Counted from the first letter of the stretch, positions 25,222 to 38,087 are shown. The stretch is DNA of 64,000 nucleotides from Paragyromitra xinjiangensis (GCA_038503065.1 JBCAMK010000009.1:434001-498000), one strand, 5' to 3'. A program made the numbers and translations. Notes: a model not told the origin generated them from the sequence alone.

Positions 25222-26194
25222 GAACTCCTGAAGCCTCCAAGCACTTCAGCGTATGGCCACGCAATTTCCGCCATCGCTGAAATGCAGGATCAACTCAGGA
25301 CGGACTACGAAAGATTACACACCGAACAAAACGAAAAGCAGGTACTTCTTAAAAGATTGTATAATTTCCGCATCGAAATTTGTTTCTTCTCCTCCACAAT
25401 ACTTTCTTCCTAAACTTTGCTTTGGAACTAACCACCCATAATGATTATTAGACTCTAGAGAACCAACTATTACTCTTAAGAAACAGTTTCAATATATGCG
25501 GCACCCTCAGTGAGCTTCTCTTTGTATTATCAGCCCGACCTAGGGCGAGTAGCTACCGTAGTATTTTGCGGTTAGGCCTCGAGGCCTAATGCAGAGTGGA
25601 GAGGGGAAAGTCCGCATGAAAGGTCTCAGATTCTTGGTGTTTGGCCAATCGCAAAAGTCAATGTCCACTGATTCTAGGGTTACTCCTGGGTTGAGTCAAC
25701 TATACCAATCAAAAGCTCGGGTGAAGCCATCCGAAACATCTTTTACGCGGACTTTTCTCTCTCCACTCTACATTAGGCCTCGAGGCCTAATCGCGAAATA
25801 CTACGGTACACGATCTACCATACTAACACATAAATCCTATTCAGAATACATTTCTAAACACCACTCGCCAGAGAAAACGAACGCCCAAGCCCAGTTAGAT
25901 GATATTGCTTCAACCCAGCAGTATAAAAAGGTTTTTGACAAACTCCGCGAGGAAAGGCAAATTGAGGACGATGATGCCAGAAGATCTAGATTGGCTATCT
26001 GCCACTCTTTCCCTAGGCAACATCACGGTAATGAGGACCGGATCGTTGCTAACCCGAGCCAGCTTGCACTAGGGCCATTGATAGCAGTTGCAGTCGAGTC
26101 TCACCTACGTTTTCATAGGAAGAGTTATGTCGCGATCATTGAAGGGGTTGGAGTTAAGGTTGAGGGCGATGGGGATGGGGATATGATTGCTTGA
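25222..26194 (+). pseudogene. Coiled-coil coding remnant interrupted by inverted-repeat element 3
   Basis: A plausible exon 25222-25341 reads AEMQDQLRTDYERLHTEQNE, a coiled-coil heptad sequence. An intron-like stretch with GT..AG borders ends at 25451, and an exon from 25452 continues in phase with TLENQLLLLRNSFN until element 3 begins at 25554. Beyond the element the frame 25809-26194 again encodes charged helical sequence (QYKKVFDKLREERQIEDDDA). The reading frames before and after the element do not join simply. I do not recognise the family. It is likely a small unknown gene disrupted by the insertion, but a functional gene with different exon limits is possible. Confidence 0.3.
25554..25808. 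mobile_element. MITE-like inverted-repeat element 3 (255 bp)
   Basis: Long terminal inverted repeats of about 66 bp (25554-25622 against 25740-25808) differ at eight positions. Each starts TA-CCGTAGTATT and contains the 18-bp perfect palindrome TTAGGCCTCGAGGCCTAA. TA flanks both ends. The non-repeat centre is about 115 bp. It sits inside the coiled-coil remnant at 25222-26194. Confidence 0.8.
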
Positions 26195-29100
26195 GTGGAT
26201 GGGGAATTTTGTGTGAAGAGACAGTGGTGTCTATACGTATCAGTCTTAGCACTAATGCACTAACGAGCAAAATTAGCGGTCAGGATTTAACCCATAGATC
26301 AATCATCAAATGTAATCAATTCTACATTGTGTACTCAATCGTACTGCGGGTTATAGACAAGCTCATTAGTAAGATAGTGGTCTCCCAGTCCCACAGAAGC
26401 ACATGATCGTGTGAGGCAAAATGCAAATCAACCCTTAATAACTTCGAAACCAATAGCCAGTTTTCTCAATTGAGGCAGAAGCAAGAACCTTTCCTATTTC
26501 ATCTAATAATCCGACCACACAAATTTAGAGATCTGCTTACAAAGCTATTTTACCCGCAACGCATGCCATTCGCGCTGTGGATTTACCCAAGTCCAAGCGC
26601 AAAGATAGAACAATGAGATCATCTGCTGAGTAAAACCGACACATGAGTCATGTGAAACTTACATAACCTTTGCGTGTACGAACCATCAATCAATCAATCA
26701 TTATATAACCTTTAGTCCATACCCTAACCCATTGCTAGAATATATAATCCTTAGCTCTGTAAGTGATTGTTCAGCCCCGGCAACTATCAGCCACATATCT
26801 TCACCCAATTCCTATGAATAGCTATGCGACTGACTTATAGAAATACAAGTGATAAAAACTCCTCCGTAATACCATACCGGCTAAACACAAAAAAATAACG
26901 AGAAAGATTAAAAGCCATATTGAGCGATGGCAACCACAAGGACAGTCCACACGCCTGGGCTCCTCCAACTCTGGCTTAAAACAAGTCACGCAGCGCGAGT
27001 GAACTATCTCCCAAGACGTGTAAAATATAGAGAAGATGCATAAACACCGGTCCGAACCCGAAAATCCACCCCAGAAAAAAGCCACAAGGAACATATGCAC
27101 AAACTCTCACTCGACATCCTCTATCCAAGGAATGTCGGATATAAGGCTTCTTAATCTCCTATGAGGCGCATGTATTAATTTCCCTGGCCTTCTCTGAGCG
27201 TTTTATTACTACGCTTCTAATATTCTGCCTTTTGATACCAATTCATAAAAATTTCGTAGCATGTTCAATTCATACGCTATCACTCGAGTCCTGTATTGCC
27301 CGACATCTAAACCAGAGCTCACTAACAGCCTTCCGCTATCAAAGAAGTAATACTCAGAGACTGAAAAAAACCATAAGTCAGACCCCATTCATACTAAGGC
27401 TGGGGTCTAACAAAACTAATGGCCCTCAGGTCTACGGACTACAGAACGTGATTGCAAGGGGAAAACCACGACAAGGCAAGTAAATGGACAGCGCTAGAAC
27501 CCAGGCCGAAGTCAGGCGATAGAGATATGAAACGTTACTGCAGAGTACTGGACTCAGAGGACGATAAGTCCAGCGAATTTACCATCGTGTATCGAACACT
27601 ACATCTAGCACAAGTGGTTCGAGCATGCACTGGAGCTTACTATGCCGGTACCTGAGTTTACTGCTAGCAGTAAATTAAACCACTAGCTCCCTATATAAGT
27701 CACACGTGCACCAAGAGATTTAGCTCAAGTTCGGGAATCATCTCCGCTTATACAGAAGCAGATATCACTCGACAAAAACCTCAGATGCTGTATCTCACGG
27801 ACAGAAGCTCCGTCCACTTGAAAGATGGCCACACTAACTTTACCGAAATTTCTGTGTTAACACTGATTCGAGGAAAGATTTATGCCCTCGTGAAAAATTA
27901 AAGAACTTTACAGGTTGAAAGTATCCCAAAAAACTCAAACTCCGCCTTCTTGCTATAGTTCATGCCTCGCATAGTAGCACATCACAGCCCCCCCTCCCTC
28001 AGAACACCTAGAATCTTCAACAGCAACTAGGTCCAACACACAGCCTTGAAGGAATCCTCGACGCTGCAAACTTATCTGCCGCTTCCCACCTTAGAACTTG
28101 GCTTGCATGTAGAGCAAAGTCAACCGCAAGTCTCCGCGGCCAACTCGAAATATCCATCTGTATCCAACAAAGCCAACAACAAAAAAAAAGTCTCTTCGCA
28201 TTAACGCCGAAAAAAAGTTCACGCATCCCAAAAATTCTACATGATCACGAGGGTGAAAAGAGAATGCCACTACGGCTGATTTCAAATCCCAAGTTCGCAG
28301 GACGTCGGTGGCAAAGCTTCAGCACCTATCATTGCAAGCACAAGGAGGGTAATCTTCACCTAAAGAGCCCAAAATCCCAAACCTAACCCCAGGATTGGTC
28401 CTCCTTTCACTTCGAGAACCATCGTGGCAAACAACATGACCGGGAGATAGACACCAACAGCCTTCGCAGCCGCCTCTTTTGGTGTTGGCAAGATGGCAAA
28501 TACCAAACAGAACCGTTACCGGGTGGCTTCGCCACGACCCACCCCAGTCACTGAGGAACAAAAAGTTATAGTTTGATTCACCACCTATCACTTGCGTTTG
28601 GCAACGATCGATCGAGGGTTTCCCCAAAAAGTGGCTATCCCATCGAGGTGACCGACAAAACTTCCCACCTCTTTGAAAGTAAAGCCTTAAGCGAGAAGGC
28701 TTAGATGCTAATCTAGCTAGACACATTGATCGGCAAGAACAATATGCCTTGCAGGAGCAAAAAATCAGCTGCTTCACACCACGTCACTCGGCATCGATAC
28801 AGGGACTAGTACCTCGCGAGGCTGCCCTGTTTTCAAGGTCATGACGAACAATGGCCCTGCAGACCGATTCACTACGCTCTTACCCACTCTGGTTGAAACT
28901 ATATCGCTCAGCGAATTCAACATGGAATCGACCGATCTAAGGAACCGCCCAGATTGATATTCAGGATAGACACTTTCCTAATCGCTTCAAGCGCGGTAGC
29001 GATTCCAACAAAAGTGCGCTTTGTCGCTCGGACGATATTCCACTATCTCTCGTAGTCAAAGCCATCCCCGCACAAGTTCCCGATAGTTTTCCCAACGCTG

Positions 29101-31503
29101 ACCGATGACAGATATGTTTAAAGCCAGATCGACCAGTGACGTCCTTCATTCTGTTTCGTCATACAAACGTGGTCAGACTATTTTGTACGAACTTCTTGTC
29201 TTTAAAACTTAACTGGTAGGGCTTCGTGATACAGACGAGCGTTTTTCCTTCACTGCTCATGTATCGAATGCTGTCATTCGATTTTATTCATGAAAGATCA
29301 CTCGATCTCATGCATCCACTGACCACCGGTATTACATTCGTGGACTACATGTACCTCTGAGCAGATTCTGTTCGGAAAATATTTTCCACATGCTCTAAGC
29401 CACAACAGGAGTACGTGTGAGTACGCGTTATCAGCTGCCCTGTGAAAACACGACTGCATGGACATTGAACATCGCCATGTTTGATTGGAGACGAGATGCA
29501 GAAACACGGGTTCGCGTCGATGCTTGGCATTCAGCCTGCCAGCAATAAAAACACCGTTGCTATCGGAACGTGACCCAATTGCCAGCGGATAACTAACCGG
29601 TGAACTAGAAAGGAGGGAACCAAAAAAATAAAAAACAAGGAAAAAGAAAAGTCGTTCAAGCCACCCGGAATCCACATGTCAGCATACTTCATCTACCAGA
29701 GAAGAGTAAAAGAAAGCAAGCTGGGAGTCTTCCCCCACTAACTTCACCTATCAGCGATAGTACCAGAAATGTACCCCGCGCTGCAGACGAGTGTGCTCCT
29801 CGGAAAAAAAAGGCGGGGTAACAAAAACGAATCAATCCGGAAATCTTAACGCAACGTGCACGGCCACATCACAGTCCACCATCACCCACCAGGTACGTTG
29901 CCAACCCCCCAAACCCGATTGATCTACAAATCAATCAAAAATCCACCTCAATTTAATCCGGCCCAATCCGATCATATCGAACTTGAGTTATTTATATGTG
30001 AACACAACAACAGCAATGCAATGGTGGTACAAAAAACTACACCTGTACCTACCTACTTACCCCCCATCAGTCCCATCCCCTCACTCCACTACCCTAACCC
30101 CCCACTGCTTAATGCAAGCCCCCTCCCTCTTCACGGAACGACAACCCCCCACCACGCAATGTATGTTCTGAATGTATGCGACAACATTTTTTTTACGTAC
30201 TCGCATCTAACGTTCACAGATTTCAACTTCTAGTTCGCAGATTCTCCGTGCGTGGGCGTTGTCTTCTTCCCCCTGCCGAACCGTTCCACCGGTCTCCCGT
30301 AGCCCCGAAACCGTGCGCACTGCATCCATCGGCGTTAAAGTAAAAATCTGTCAGACTATGTATGGGATTCTGAAGCAGCGCGGATGGAAATAATCTTCAT
30401 GTATGTCCCAGTCTGTTACCATGGACAGCGTTATCGATAACCACATGCTAGGTACTTGCAGCAATCTGTCATGCTTACAAGGATTTTGATTCGATCCTGG
30501 GTGGGGTTTTTTTCTCCGGTTCCTGGTCATGGATAAGCACTCGCAATTAATTTCTTGACGGCGCAGCCCATCACGAAACGAACGTCACGGAACATAAGAT
30601 AGTATGAATTAAAATAATAGAAATCCCCAATCGTGGTCCGGCACATAGCATTTTGAAAGAAACCTCCCCCTTTTTTTTCTCGAAAACCTCCTGGTTCCTT
30701 TTATCCCTTCGCACCCTTCCGAAACCCGAATATGTCTGTGTACATCCCAACCAAAAAAAGTAATGAAAGCAGCACATCACGAGTTCCTTCTCGAAGCCAA
30801 AAGGAAAAGAACACATCCGTAAAAAGACAATTTCCAGAAATAAACTGCAGAATTCCATTTTCCATTTTCGTTTTTTCCGTATCCCAAAAACCAACAAACT
30901 TAGATCAACTAAAAACTTCAAAGTTTCGGAAAAAGATTGAAGAAGAAAAGAAGGGAAAAAGAAAATAGATGGTCATATCTCATGATAGATCATTAAAAAG
31001 AAATTAGGAAAAATAAAATAAGGGCGCCCCAGTAGTAATTCCTGTCTATGAGATTTATAAGGAAAGGAGGGAAAAGGAAACAATTGAAACCAGCAAACTT
31101 CCTCGCGCAAGAATATCGTGAACCAGAGGGAATAAACAGAAGTTGCGATGAAACGACAATAATAAAAATCAAGGAAAAAACATTCCCGCACACAACAAAA
31201 AGGTATTAAAACTACGACTAGTAGAAAAAAACGCTTGAAAGAAGAGCAAATGGCAAAAGAAGCAAGCAGAACGAAACATTAATGAAACTCGTTAAGCCCA
31301 TCCATTACCCCCAAACTTTCTTTTTCTTTTTCTTCCCCACACATTTTGTAGTCAGCTGGGGGATTACTCCATATTACATCAACGACTGAGTATCGCGCTG
31401 CGACTTCTCTGAGAGGACTCTTCGTTTTTTCCTACCACAGCGGCACGGGACGAATCCGTAGCTCCCGTAACTGCGGCTCTAGATGTAATGGCTTCGCTGA
31501 CGC
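26195..31503. other. Gene-poor stretch of about 5.3 kb
   Basis: No family-recognisable gene on either strand. It contains short frames such as 28319-28777 (minus), 29298-29675 (minus) and 29856-30233 (plus), a (CAAT)n tract near 26687-26702, a TACATGTA palindrome (29346-29353) and A/T-rich tracts at 30600-31400. The right end is probably the 3' UTR of the folliculin-like gene. Confidence 0.45.
26822..27100 (-). CDS. Unrecognised small Cys-rich membrane ORF
   Basis: A 92-codon frame with a Cys pattern (CVTCFKPELEEP then DCPCGCH) followed immediately by a strong hydrophobic segment (IWLLIFLVIFLCLAGMVL). This resembles a tail-anchored or single-pass protein. There is no family match I can name, no supporting context and a weak start. 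It may be fortuitous. Confidence 0.2.
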   Translation of the reverse strand: MHMFLVAFFWGGFSGSDRCLCIFSIFYTSWEIVHSRCVTCFKPELEEPRRVDCPCGCHRSIWLLIFLVIFLCLAGMVLRRSFYHLYFYKSVA

Positions 31504-33226
31504 TCAATCCTCCATTTCGGCCTCTAACCCCGCCGCCGAAGAATTTTCGAGGCTAGTTCCCGCAGAAGGCGCCGCAGAAACCGGGTATTTAACTCCATTC
31601 GTGTTCGGCGTTCGTGCAGCAGCTTCCATTTCCTCTGAAACCGTCGCAGCACTGAGTGCAGCAGCATTTGGCGTAACAGTGCCCGGTGTAGAAACACCAA
31701 GGCCGTTTTTTCTCTCAAGCCTTTCATCTGCCCCCACAGAACTACTAACACTACCGGCTCTGCTTCTCGCCAGAGCGGGGCTGGCAAATCCGCTCCCCGG
31801 CCCCGCCCCCAAGCCCAACTCATTTCCCGCCCAACATCCGAACTTCCTCACAAGACCTCCTAATAACTTGACAAAGCACATATGCACCTCCACGAAGAGC
31901 TCTTCTCTCCCAACCAACTCCGCTAACCCCTTTTGGCTACCAAATCCACTTTCGCCTGGCGGTCTCCTGCGTAGGAACCCCTCAGGGCCGCGTGAGGCGA
32001 TGGAAGAAAAGGAATTGCTTAACAAAGGCGAAACTTGAGCATCCTCTGCTTGCTTTTTGGTAGCAAGTAATTTGATGCGATGCACAAGTGATTCAAAAGC
32101 TGCAACCACGTATTTCCAAGAGCTAACAACAATCTTTTGATCTGGGCATATGCAAACTAATGCATAGGACCGTCTCCCGCCCCGAGCTTTAGGGTCAGGG
32201 AGCCTAAACACATACGCAATCGTATATCCCGCCAAGGGGTCTCCGAACATTATCGGCCCCGTCTGAGCAGGGATAAGTTCACAAGAAAGAGTACGGACGC
32301 ATGCTTGACGTAAAGTAGAGTAGCGGGCAGGTACAGATGGTGCACGAGTAGAGATGTACGTGAGTTGGTGAGTATGTGTATTTGAGCCACTGGAAGAGCT
32401 CCCCTGCGGGGCTCCGTCATCAGAAGCAGGTGCAGAATGGAAATATGAATGTGCACCGGGAGATGAAGAAAGATGAGAGTCATCTGTTGGGCGTTGGCCC
32501 CGAAGCTGAGGAAGCTCGGCTTCTACGGCTTCTTCCTCATCTTCACTTGCTGGTGGCGTGCATGCAAGGACGGACTCCTTTGTTCGCAAGACAGGCCGAG
32601 TAGAAACATTCGGCGATGCTGTACCGCTGGATGATGCTTTCTCCTGAAGACCCTTAGGAAGAGTCATGCTACAATTCTTACATGTGTCTCCAATTACTGA
32701 AGTTGAAGTTGAAGATGATGGACCTAATCCCGCTCCTCCCTGATATCCAGGGCCACCAGCCGGCGCTAGAGATGCACTAGTCAACACGGGACTTCTAGGT
32801 GACGGTGGTGGCGTCTCCATTGGGGTAGAGACATTGGAGGATGAGGCTGAAGATGTAGTTGCCCCCTGACCAAGATGAGATGTGTTTGGCCGTAGACCCG
32901 AGCCTTGTGAGCCGAGGGTGTTTAGGGCAGGGTTACTTTTGTTGAGATGGATGGAGCTGCTGTGGGAAGACTGAGGAGGGGTAGGGCCGAAGGGCTGGTG
33001 GGGGTTTGGGGGGGCAGGCGTGCTTGAGCTCGCGGATGGGGGACAGCATGTCGTGCATGTTGGGGGGATCACTTGGGTGCAGAGGATTGAGGTGGGACCA
33101 TGGATCTCGCAGAAATGCGCGAGGGACACCTAAAGACGGGAGAGCTTATTAGCTACATGCAGCTCCGTGGGGGGAAGAGTTGGGGCCTCCTGAAGTGCAG
33201 AAAGATCAGCGTACAATGAAGTTCAT
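31504..33226 (-). CDS. LST7: Folliculin / Lst7-like protein
   Basis: A 545-residue protein with the folliculin N-terminal (longin-type) domain. Exon 1 is only four codons (33226-33215) and splices at 33130 to a single long exon, giving MNFIVSLAHFCEIHGPTSIL, the family signature. A long Ser/Pro-rich insertion follows, with two Cys pairs (TCTTC, CKNC). The conserved core then reads ACVRTLSCELIPAQTGPIMF, GDPLAGYTIAYVFRLPDP and SYALVCICPDQKIVV, then helices to about residue 450. In yeast, Lst7 pairs with Lst4 as a GAP-type regulator of Rag GTPases at the vacuole in amino-acid signalling to TORC1; here that role is inferred by homology. The C-terminal DENN domain of animal folliculin is absent. 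It diverges from frq across a 4.9-kb interval. The initial tiny exon is fixed by the family start MNAIVALCHFCE. Confidence 0.9.
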
Positions 33227-36200
33227 GATGGGCTGGCTAGCTAGAAGCTTCTATTTCGAGGGGCTCTGAAGAGGATGCAGATGTTGCTGTCGCGAATGCT
33301 GCCTGCCTGCTGCTGCTGCCTGCTGCTGCTGCTGCCTTCCACAGCTAAGCTTTCCCACAGGAGGATGTCGCGTGGCGCGATGGTGATGGGAGGTGGTAAA
33401 CACACCCAGGCAGGAGGTAAGGTAGAAAGGTATGTATGTAGGTAGGGGGCGGTTGCAGGGTCCACGGCTCCCGTTCCTGCCTAATCAGATAAGAATGGCT
33501 GTACGGAGCGTAGCTATCACGGGCAACGTTGCCTGGAACTCTGTGACTGTGCCTGCGTGCCCAGCCGTTCCTCGTTCCCCCTCGGCGGCTGCCTGTACCT
33601 GTTGGTTCCTGGGTTCACCCAATCGATCGACTCCAGTCCAGTCCCCGGATGCAAAACAAATGGTCCAAAAAAGAAAATAATTACCCCCAAGTGCTGCGTA
33701 CCCTACACCCTGTCCGTTCATGCAAGTGTTCGTTCAGAAACAATTCGGTCCCGAAAAACCAAAAAAAATCCAATCGATAGGGCTGACTGCACCGACTGCT
33801 TTCAGCAAACGGAGGGAGGCATGGTGAAGATAGCAGCAACGGCGGAGACAACAGGAACGATATACAATTCCGAGAGGGATGGGTGTGCGATGGGGGTGTG
33901 CGGAAGGAAGGGGGTGGTGGACAAAAAAAAAAAAGCCGGAAAAAACCCAATTGCGAAAAAAGCAAAAATAGCATAAAAAGGAAAAAAGCCTCCCCGGGAG
34001 AAGAACCGAGAAGCGGGAACACAACGTCCGACAGGGGAAGACAGACTGAGTGGGAACACTTGAGTCTGAGCGCGAATGAAAACTTCCAGAATAGGTCCCC
34101 CAGTTCACTGAGTCTGGACTTTGGACAGAGGCTCTGGACATAAAAAGACTGGCTCAAATCTGTGTTGAATGTTATGCAGGAGACGCGGAGCCGGGACACT
34201 GCCAGAGCACGCAAACACCGAAAAGATCGGCAGTCGGGATTGATGCTGAAAGCCCAAAAGGTCCATCTGCTATCGGCCATAGAGGCTCTGTAGATACCTG
34301 TAATACCTCACAGACCCCATATTTAGATCCTCTTGCCTCAATTGAACAATTTCACTCTATTACGGTAGTCTACTCGAAGGACGGCTTTTATTCTTCATTA
34401 CAATGCACAGACAGAGCATATTATCATTGTGATTGTCGCGCAGATGCGGACATTGCGGCCGTTTTAATTCAATTCCTCACCGCCGGTCTCAATTGCTGGG
34501 TGATTTGTTCTCAATTTTCCGTATCGGGATCAATTGCAAAGGAGGCCGCCGTTACCAAGTACCTGGCGAACAATCGCGTAGATTACTTTGCTGTACACCT
34601 TCCCCCGGTCCACAAGAATGTGCTTTTTCCACACGTAAAAATAGAATTTGATGGATACACAATAAACACGTTACATGATTACATGTATGTCGAATAGACA
34701 GCTGGTGTCCCCATCCGGTAAGTTCGACGCGGCGAGTGTGGGGATAGGTCGCACACACTGTTACCAGTACCGAGTTTCCTATCATTGACCTTGCTGACTG
34801 GAAATTCCTGTTTCGATTGCTTTTTCTACCAGAGCGACTCCTCACTCACCCCGCTCGCTCTTTGTTGTCCAAACTCCATCTTCAACTCCTCTCCGTCAAG
34901 CAGGAATTGAAGAACGCCGCCGGCCGGAGGCGACACGAAAGAGCCCGCGAAATGCTCAGGTTTCCATCTCGATGACAGTGCTGATCGTACCGCTCTAAGG
35001 GAGGTCAAACACGCATCGGAGTTTTCTTTTGGCGTTCCCAGCGCAGCGCCGTGGGTCTGGGGATCGTAATTGTTGGTGAGAATCGACTCTTTTCAAAAAG
35101 CCTACACATGCTGACCACCCCACCTGTCTCCCAACGCCCTAATCTCCAGTCGCTCTGGTGACCCGGACACAGCCCTGTAAAATCGGTGTGGCAAGTCCGT
35201 CGCTTCGAGGCAAATCGACGATTCGGTCGTCGAATCTCTGGCTTCAACTGTGTCCATCCTGATTTCGGTCGCACAGGCGGTGGACCTTCTGCTCTTCGTG
35301 CGCTAGTTTGCTTTTTTACTCGAGGGGGGGTAATATAGCCATAACTGTTGGCCGCGCTGCTGGAACGATTTGAGTCGATTGCCCTTGGTCGTTATCACAG
35401 ATGAATCTCGATCAGAAACAACTGGTTTCTCCTGTGTTTCCCCATTTCATCTACGGTCTCTGGTGAGAATCTACTTTCTGCAAATCAATCGGTCGCAGTC
35501 CCATAGTTCGAGGATACGCGAGCAGGGGGCAAGGCCCCGGTTCGGTTCCTCTTCGACTCATTTCATCTCGATTCATTTTTTATCGGACCGTGGGACCAAA
35601 CACTCGAACCGACCAGGGCTCCGCGGCAAGGGCCGAGGTAAAAGGCGAAGGACTTATTTTACTTTATCTATCTGGCGCCGATGAAAACAGATCTCGGGGT
35701 CGCAGAGGTAAACGGAGCGCTAACCCTGTTGGTTGAGCGCATTTTTATTCGTGTGCGACCGTTTTATTTGTCTTTCTCGGTGCATGGATGGCGCGTCGGA
35801 ATTCACGTTACTTTGATCCTTCGTACTCATCCGTGTTGTTCGGATGATGGATTCGAGGTACCGGTACGGTGAGTTTACCGGCCTACGTCTACCGGTCGGT
35901 AGATATTTACAGGACATACAGGATTTGAGGTCTTCGATCTGAAACCATACATTTTTTTTCCCTTCAATTTGGGACCCGAAGCGGTAGAGCCTCATGTTTT
36001 GAATGGACGGATCTAGGTTAGGTCCAAAGGTCTGGGACCTTTGGGCTAGACTGGCCGATTGCTTAGTTTTGTTTTTTTCTTTCCTTCTTTCCCTTTCATG
36101 TGCTTTCGGTTCGTTCGGTCCTTTCCGTGAGGTAAGCCCTTTCCGTTTTTGACACCCCACGCTCGCTGGCCATTCTTTCCCCTTTTCGGCATGCTTGCGC

Positions 36201-36746
36201 AACTCAGGGTCCCTACCTTGCGTGGTTTACTTTTTGGTTTCCGTTTGAGTTTTGAGTTTGGATTTGGAGGGTGTGTGGTCCGTGGGAAGAAGGAAGGAAA
36301 GGCGAAGAAGCGAAGAAGCGAAATTAAAACGACAAAGGCCAGGGTATCCAATAATAGATAAAGTGCATGCGAGTCAGGACGTTGGTGGGGTTTCTTGGAG
36401 TGGACATGGTGGGGTGGGAGGTGACTGAGGAAGGTTTGGGGGGGGGATGGCTTGCAGGAGCTATGCAGGAAGGCCCTGTCGCTGCTGCTGCTGTAACGCG
36501 CCCGGTTCTCAGATGTCTTAGTGTGGGACCGATTTGCGCTTATTCTTGGCACCTTGGCATCGAGCCTCCGGTGGTAATCTGGAGAAGGGGGGGGCAAAGT
36601 CGCGGAACATCGAGATCGAAGAATATTATGGCAATGGACCCGGGAGAGGTTTGCGAACGAGATGGAAGCAACAAGGGCAGATGAACGGAATGGCAGGAGA
36701 GAAGCAGCAACGGCGCAGTGGATCAAGGCACCGTCACGACTCAGAT
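33227..36746. other. Long divergent intergenic region between LST7 and frq
   Basis: 3.5 kb without a recognised gene; overlapping open frames on both strands (for example 33681-34280 and 36046-36819, minus) have no domain and strong composition bias. It holds a TACATGTA palindrome (34680-34687), homopolymer A and T tracts, and scattered GATC/CGAT motifs (35405, 35934). It is likely regulatory DNA for both flanking genes. Confidence 0.5.
33299..33337. repeat. CTG-rich microsatellite
   Basis: Tracts of (CTG)4-5 and CCTG interspersed over about 40 bp, just upstream of the folliculin-like ATG and thus probably in its 5' UTR (CAG on the transcript strand). Confidence 0.7.
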
Positions 36747-38045
36747 GGGAAAAATCCTGACCAGAGGAGTGAGTACCACAATAGCAGCAGCCACAGGCCC
36801 ACAGCCAGAGAAAGAGCACACAGGCCGATCAGCACAAGCAGCCCGGAAACACGAGCACCAGCAGCAGGCACAGCAAAGCATTCGTCTGCCAGATCCTCGA
36901 TTAATTCGCTCCCGACTCGTTGATTCATCGAACACCGATTCGATCCAACCAGCAACCGCTATTCCGTTATTACTCTCGCTATTAATCTTGTCCCCAACAG
37001 CTTGGGCCACTGTAAACCAGAGCATCTACACTCTCGTGCACGGAAGCAGTCAGCACATATTCACTGGAAGCAAACGAGAAAGAAAGAAAAAAAAAAAAAA
37101 AAGACACCGTGAGCAACAGCAGCGGAAACAGAACAACAGGAAACAGAACATCCGGAAACTCTGCAGAAACATAATCCAGCCCCGAAACGTATCTCCAGCA
37201 TAAACAGCTCAGCCCATACTTACCTACTGCAAGAACCGTTCGTGACCATCATCATCAACCCGAGCAACCCATCAGCATCACAACAAACCCATCAAAAGCA
37301 TAGAAAGACAGGGAGCAGAAGCAAAAGAGCTCACTGGCTTACCGTCTTCATCAGCAGAACAACTCGGAGATATATCGAACACGAACACCGCATAGACATA
37401 GACACGACCCTCTACATAAACTCCCTTTGCATTTGTTTTCCCGAATTTCCCCTGTGTTCCCAGTCTTTAACTGTCTCTGTCCCTGTTCCCCGTCCCCAGT
37501 TTTGAATCCGCCCGCTCCCCACGCAAAACACCTTGCAGGAAGTCTGCCCCCCAAATCTATTCACGCCTTCACGCACACACACACCCCCCCTTCACACCAC
37601 CAAATTTACCCACGCTCTCCACACACCCCCCCAGCACACCCTCACGCTCACGCTTCCCACTCTTCCGCTTCACTATCTACTTGGCTTGGAAAAGGGAAAA
37701 GTAATCCTCGCTTCCCTCTGGTCCGACCCAGATCCTGAGACACCCAAACCCTACTCGAGATATCTATCAACGGCGTGGCTCCTTGCCTACTTCTCCTCTC
37801 GATCGCCCGCCACCACCATCAATCTACAAATCTCAACCATCAAGAGCTGTAAGCATAAACCCGAAAGTTTAGCTGGAAAGAAAAAAAGCCCCTCACTCTC
37901 GTTTATCGCCTTCAAACACCTGTTTGCCTTCTACTCAACACGTGAAAAATCAAAGCAAGAATAAAAACGGCTTCCTCGGGCTTAAAATTGGAGAGACCTT
38001 CCTCTCAGCACGAAGCATTAACTCTGGCTCAATACGAAGCCAACG
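36747..38045 (+). promoter_or_regulatory. ATG-free stretch: probable long 5' leader of frq
   Basis: No ATG occurs on the plus strand over 1299 bases, in any frame; about 20 would be expected by chance. Composition is A/C-rich with CT and poly-A tracts. This is what selection against upstream starts in a long 5' UTR produces. The motif CGATTCGATCC, similar to light-response GATC elements, lies at 36936-36946. Confidence 0.6.
36936..36946 (+). promoter_or_regulatory. Candidate light-response-like motif upstream of frq
   Basis: CGATTCGATCC, resembling the paired GATNC/CGATN pattern bound by the White Collar complex in Neurospora. The same 11 bases occur downstream of frq at 42493-42503. Motif resemblance only. 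Confidence 0.3.
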
Positions 38046-38087
38046 ATGAGTATCCGATCAACACCGGTCAGCCGGAACTTAACATAA
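38046..38087 (+). other. Short upstream ORF in the frq leader
   Basis: The first ATG after the ATG-free leader opens a 13-codon frame, out of frame with frq, ending 44 bases before the probable frq start at 38132. Translation of this uORF could modulate frq expression. Confidence 0.45.

Noticed and set aside
29856..30233. 125-codon plus-strand frame
   Set aside because: Pro/Thr/His-rich translation of CCCCA-type low-complexity DNA; no support.
36046..36819. 257-codon minus-strand frame in the LST7-frq interval
   Set aside because: Strong Ser/Pro/Arg composition bias and overlap with other long frames in biased DNA; no motif.
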